Below the pieces are notes generated by a model, which searched no databases, was not told where the DNA came from, and saw only the letters and a list, made by a program, of their open reading frames with translations. This document shows, piece after piece, positions 61,648 through 64,000 of a stretch of 64,000 nt of DNA. A program made the position numbers and the translations under genes. This stretch comes from Lachnotalea sp. AF33-28 (lineage in GTDB: Bacteria; Bacillota; Clostridia; Lachnospirales; Lachnospiraceae), in the NCBI RefSeq assembly GCF_003477885.1, contig NZ_QUEE01000004.1, positions 273,245-337,244 on the forward strand. The letters are read 5' to 3'. Numbering within the stretch: the first letter of the stretch is position 1; every line of letters begins with the position of its first letter.

Positions 61648-63705
61648 ATGGCAAAGTATTTAGTAATCGTGGAGTCACCGGCCAAGGTGAAGACAATCAA
61701 AAAATTTCTGGGTGCCAACTATGATGTGGAAGCATCCAACGGACATGTAAGAGATCTGCCCAAGAGTCAGATGGGCGTTGATATAGACAATGACTATGAA
61801 CCGAAGTATATCACAATCAGAGGAAAGGGAGATGTCCTTGCCAATTTACGCAAGAAAGTAAAAAAAGCAGATAAAGTTTATCTCGCGACCGACCCGGACC
61901 GCGAGGGGGAGGCCATCAGCTGGCATTTGTATTACGCATTAAAGCTGGAGAATAAAAAAGTCCAGAGAATCACATTTAACGAGATTACTAAGAATGCGGT
62001 GAAAAATTCCCTCAAAGAGCCGAGGGATATCAATATGAACCTGGTGGATGCTCAGCAGGCCAGAAGAATCCTGGACCGGATGGTGGGCTACAGCATCAGC
62101 CCTCTGCTCTGGGCTAAGGTGAAGCGCGGATTAAGCGCTGGGCGCGTGCAGTCCGCCGCTCTCCGTCTGATCTGTGACAGGGAGGAGGAGATCAACGCCT
62201 TTGTGCCGGAGGAGTATTGGTCCCTGGAAGCGCTGCTGGATGTGAAAGGTGAGAAAAAGCCGCTGGAGGTGAAATATCAGGGGGATATCGCCAGTAAAGA
62301 GGAATTGGATGTGATCCTCAAGGATCTTGAGGGCGCGAAGTTTGTAATAAAGGATATCAAGAAGGGTGAGCGGACCAAAAAGGCGCCCCTGCCCTTTACC
62401 ACCAGCACGCTGCAGCAGGAAGCTTCCAAACAGCTGAACTTCTCCACGCAGAAAACCATGCGGCTGGCACAGCAGCTGTATGAAGGTGTGGATGTAAAGG
62501 GACAGGGCAGCATCGGTGTGATCACCTACCTGCGTACGGATTCCGTCCGCATCTCCGAAGAGGCGGATAAGGCCGCCAGAGAGTACATTCACAAGCAGTA
62601 CGGAGAGAAATATGTGGCTTCCGGAGAAGAATCCAAAAAGAGCGGCGGGAAGATACAGGACGCCCATGAAGCGATCCGTCCTACGGATATCAGCCTGACG
62701 CCGGTGGTTCTGAAGGAGTCTTTGAGCCGGGATCAGTTCCGTTTATATCAGCTGATCTGGAGACGCTTTACGGCCAGCAGGATGCAGCCGGCTGTATATG
62801 AGACCACGACTGTCAGAATAAATGCGGGAGAGAAGCATATTTTCGGCGCCAGCACTTCCAAATTAAGCTTTGAAGGATTCCTTTCCGTATATATAGAAGA
62901 TGAAGAGAAAAAAGAAAATAATGTTCTGGTCCGCAGTCTGGATAAGGATACGGTTCTCTCTTTGATCGAGTACGAAAGCAAACAGCATTTTACCCAGCCC
63001 CCCGCGCATTTTACCGAGGCTGCGCTCGTAAAGACGCTGGAGGAGGACGGGATCGGGCGTCCCAGCACCTATGCGCCGACGATCACCACGATTCTGGCCA
63101 GAAGATATGTGGTTAAGGAAAATAAAAATCTGTATGTGACCGAGTTGGGCGAAGTGGTGAACGATATGATGAAAAAATCCTTCCCCAGCATCGTGGATGT
63201 GACATTTACCGCCAATATGGAGTCTCTGCTGGATATGGTGGAGGAAGGGCTGGTACAGTGGAAAACGGTAGTGCGCAATTTCTATCCGGACCTGGATGAA
63301 GCCGTAAAACAGGCGGAAAAGGATCTGGAAAGCGTAAAGATCGCGGACGAGGTATCCGATGTGATCTGCGAGAACTGCGGCCGGAATATGGTGTTTAAAT
63401 ATGGCCCTCACGGTAAATTCCTGGCCTGCCCGGGCTTTCCTGACTGCAAGAATACAAAGCCATACTTCGAAAAGACCGATGTTCCCTGCCCGAAATGCGG
63501 GGGGGATGTGCTGATCAAGAAGACCAAGAAGGGCAGGCGCTACTACGGCTGCGCCAACAATCCGGAATGCGACTTCATGTCCTGGCAGAAGCCGTCCGCA
63601 GAAAAATGCCCCAACTGCGGAAGCTATATGGTGGAGAGAGGCAACAAAGTGACCTGCTCCAATGAAAATTGCGGGTACAGCGCCAGCATTAAAAAAGAAG
63701 CCTGA
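61648..63705 (+). CDS. topA: DNA topoisomerase I
   Basis: A 685-residue type IA topoisomerase relaxing negative supercoils. Toprim domain with ESPAKVKTIKKFLG and DPDREGE, active-site Tyr in GVITYLRTDSVR, and three C-terminal zinc fingers (CENCGRN ... CPGFPDC, CPKCGGD ... CANNPEC, CPNCGSY ... CSNENC). GGGAGAG upstream of the ATG. Third gene of the comM-dprA-topA unit. Confidence 0.97.
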   Translation: MAKYLVIVESPAKVKTIKKFLGANYDVEASNGHVRDLPKSQMGVDIDNDYEPKYITIRGKGDVLANLRKKVKKADKVYLATDPDREGEAISWHLYYALKLENKKVQRITFNEITKNAVKNSLKEPRDINMNLVDAQQARRILDRMVGYSISPLLWAKVKRGLSAGRVQSAALRLICDREEEINAFVPEEYWSLEALLDVKGEKKPLEVKYQGDIASKEELDVILKDLEGAKFVIKDIKKGERTKKAPLPFTTSTLQQEASKQLNFSTQKTMRLAQQLYEGVDVKGQGSIGVITYLRTDSVRISEEADKAAREYIHKQYGEKYVASGEESKKSGGKIQDAHEAIRPTDISLTPVVLKESLSRDQFRLYQLIWRRFTASRMQPAVYETTTVRINAGEKHIFGASTSKLSFEGFLSVYIEDEEKKENNVLVRSLDKDTVLSLIEYESKQHFTQPPAHFTEAALVKTLEEDGIGRPSTYAPTITTILARRYVVKENKNLYVTELGEVVNDMMKKSFPSIVDVTFTANMESLLDMVEEGLVQWKTVVRNFYPDLDEAVKQAEKDLESVKIADEVSDVICENCGRNMVFKYGPHGKFLACPGFPDCKNTKPYFEKTDVPCPKCGGDVLIKKTKKGRRYYGCANNPECDFMSWQKPSAEKCPNCGSYMVERGNKVTCSNENCGYSASIKKEA

Positions 63706-63718
63706 TAGTTTCGTGTAC

Positions 63719-63766
63719 GGGCTGCGGTAAAATATGAGTGTATTCATATTTGCTGCAGCCCTTTTT
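63719..63766 (+). terminator. Terminator of topA
   Basis: GGGCTGC (63719-63725) pairs with GCAGCCC (63755-63761). The inner stem AAATATGA pairs with TTCATATTT, and five Ts follow. Confidence 0.88.
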
Positions 63767-63820
63767 AATTACATAGGAAAGTTCTCCGAACTCTCCTATG
63801 TAATTAAAAGCCCTCCGGGC

Positions 63821-63872
63821 AGGAACGCACTGTGGCGGAATGGAATGATGTCGCTGAAGCGACCCGCCGCAG
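63821..63872. repeat. 52-bp palindromic direct repeat, copy 1
   Basis: Begins AGGAACGCACTGTGGCGG and ends CGACCCGCCGCAG. Matches 63949-64000 at 44 of 52 positions. The internal GCGGCGGG/CCCGCCGC-type arms can pair. Preceded by a hairpin with TCCTATGTAATTAAAA. Confidence 0.8.
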
Positions 63873-63876
63873 GCGG

Positions 63877-63903
63877 AGAATCCCGCGAGCGGGATTCTTT
63901 TTT
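63877..63903 (+). terminator. Terminator between the palindromic repeats
   Basis: AGAATCCCGC pairs with GCGGGATTCT around GA, followed by six Ts. Confidence 0.8.
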
Positions 63904-63948
63904 GTTCAATAGGAAAATACGACCTATTGAACAAAAAACGCTCCGCGT

Positions 63949-64000
63949 AGGAACGCACTGCGGCGGGAAGGTATTATGTCGCCAAGGCGACCCGCCGCAG
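63949..64000. repeat. 52-bp palindromic direct repeat, copy 2
   Basis: Second copy, 128 bases after the first and running to the window edge. Preceded by a different hairpin (TTGTTCAATAGG with CCTATTGAACAA). More copies may follow outside. No gene is seen from 63706 to 64000. Confidence 0.8.

Overview
The window looks like the chromosome of a gut-type member of the Bacillota, most likely Lachnospiraceae. Supporting signs are a mid-GC composition, a class 1B pyrK-pyrD pair, a YesM/YesN two-component pair with an LplB/YtcP-type sugar ABC importer, several small XRE regulators paired with small membrane proteins, an IS30-family element, and the gene order comM-like, dprA, topA. The assignment is inferred from gene content only. 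I saw no rRNA, tRNA or CRISPR array.

Layout. (1) 1-13720: the 3' end of guaA, then a genomic island of about 13.4 kb bounded by a 12-bp direct repeat of the guaA end (322-333 and 13709-13720). Its left end is a scrapyard: two broken tyrosine-integrase ends, a mobilization-type gene and a decayed IS30-family element. The rest is one long type I restriction-modification operon that begins at a strong promoter (3036-3064). It carries unusual passengers: a one-TRD HsdS-like protein, a ComEC-like metallo-beta-lactamase protein coupled to a multi-pass membrane protein, a one-TM protein, a 59-residue basic protein, a HAD hydrolase and a YgjP-type metallopeptidase. (2) 13807-21000: an acetyltransferase, two divergent XRE/membrane-protein modules with visible operators, a lysoplasmalogenase-like protein, a phosphodiesterase fused to a LamG-like domain, and a tyrosine recombinase next to what looks like an invertible promoter switch (20180-20469) for a small membrane protein. 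(3) 21000-25000: a TetM-like ribosomal protection protein behind a leader-peptide attenuator, and a CshA-type RNA helicase. (4) 25200-35564: pyrC-pyrK-pyrD-pyrE, small membrane proteins, an M29-like peptidase, then purE-purM-purN-purD. (5) 35877-39269: a MarR, nitroreductase, radical SAM, mutM and phosphoesterase cluster. (6) 39266-41916: an Rpn-nuclease relic and tandem nucleotidyltransferases. (7) 42028-57723: a xylan/glucuronoxylan utilization locus with two GH43 enzymes, AraC, an ABC importer, YesM/YesN, GH115 and an FGGY kinase, with an sce7726-like and a CarD-like gene inside it. (8) 57735-64000: a dihydrouridine synthase, then comM-like, dprA and topA, ending in palindromic direct repeats.

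Two points cut across regions. A family of short palindromic elements with GTTACTGTTCAC-type ends occurs five times (15767, 24961, 35704, 39935, 47493). Two copies have exact 8-bp flanking duplications and a third a 7/8 match, so the family behaves like a MITE; most copies sit in 5' leaders or inside an operon. The protein at 20511-20948, controlled by the putative inversion switch, is a paralog of the one at 16279-16728, which is controlled by an XRE regulator. The same membrane-protein family therefore appears under two quite different modes of control within 5 kb.
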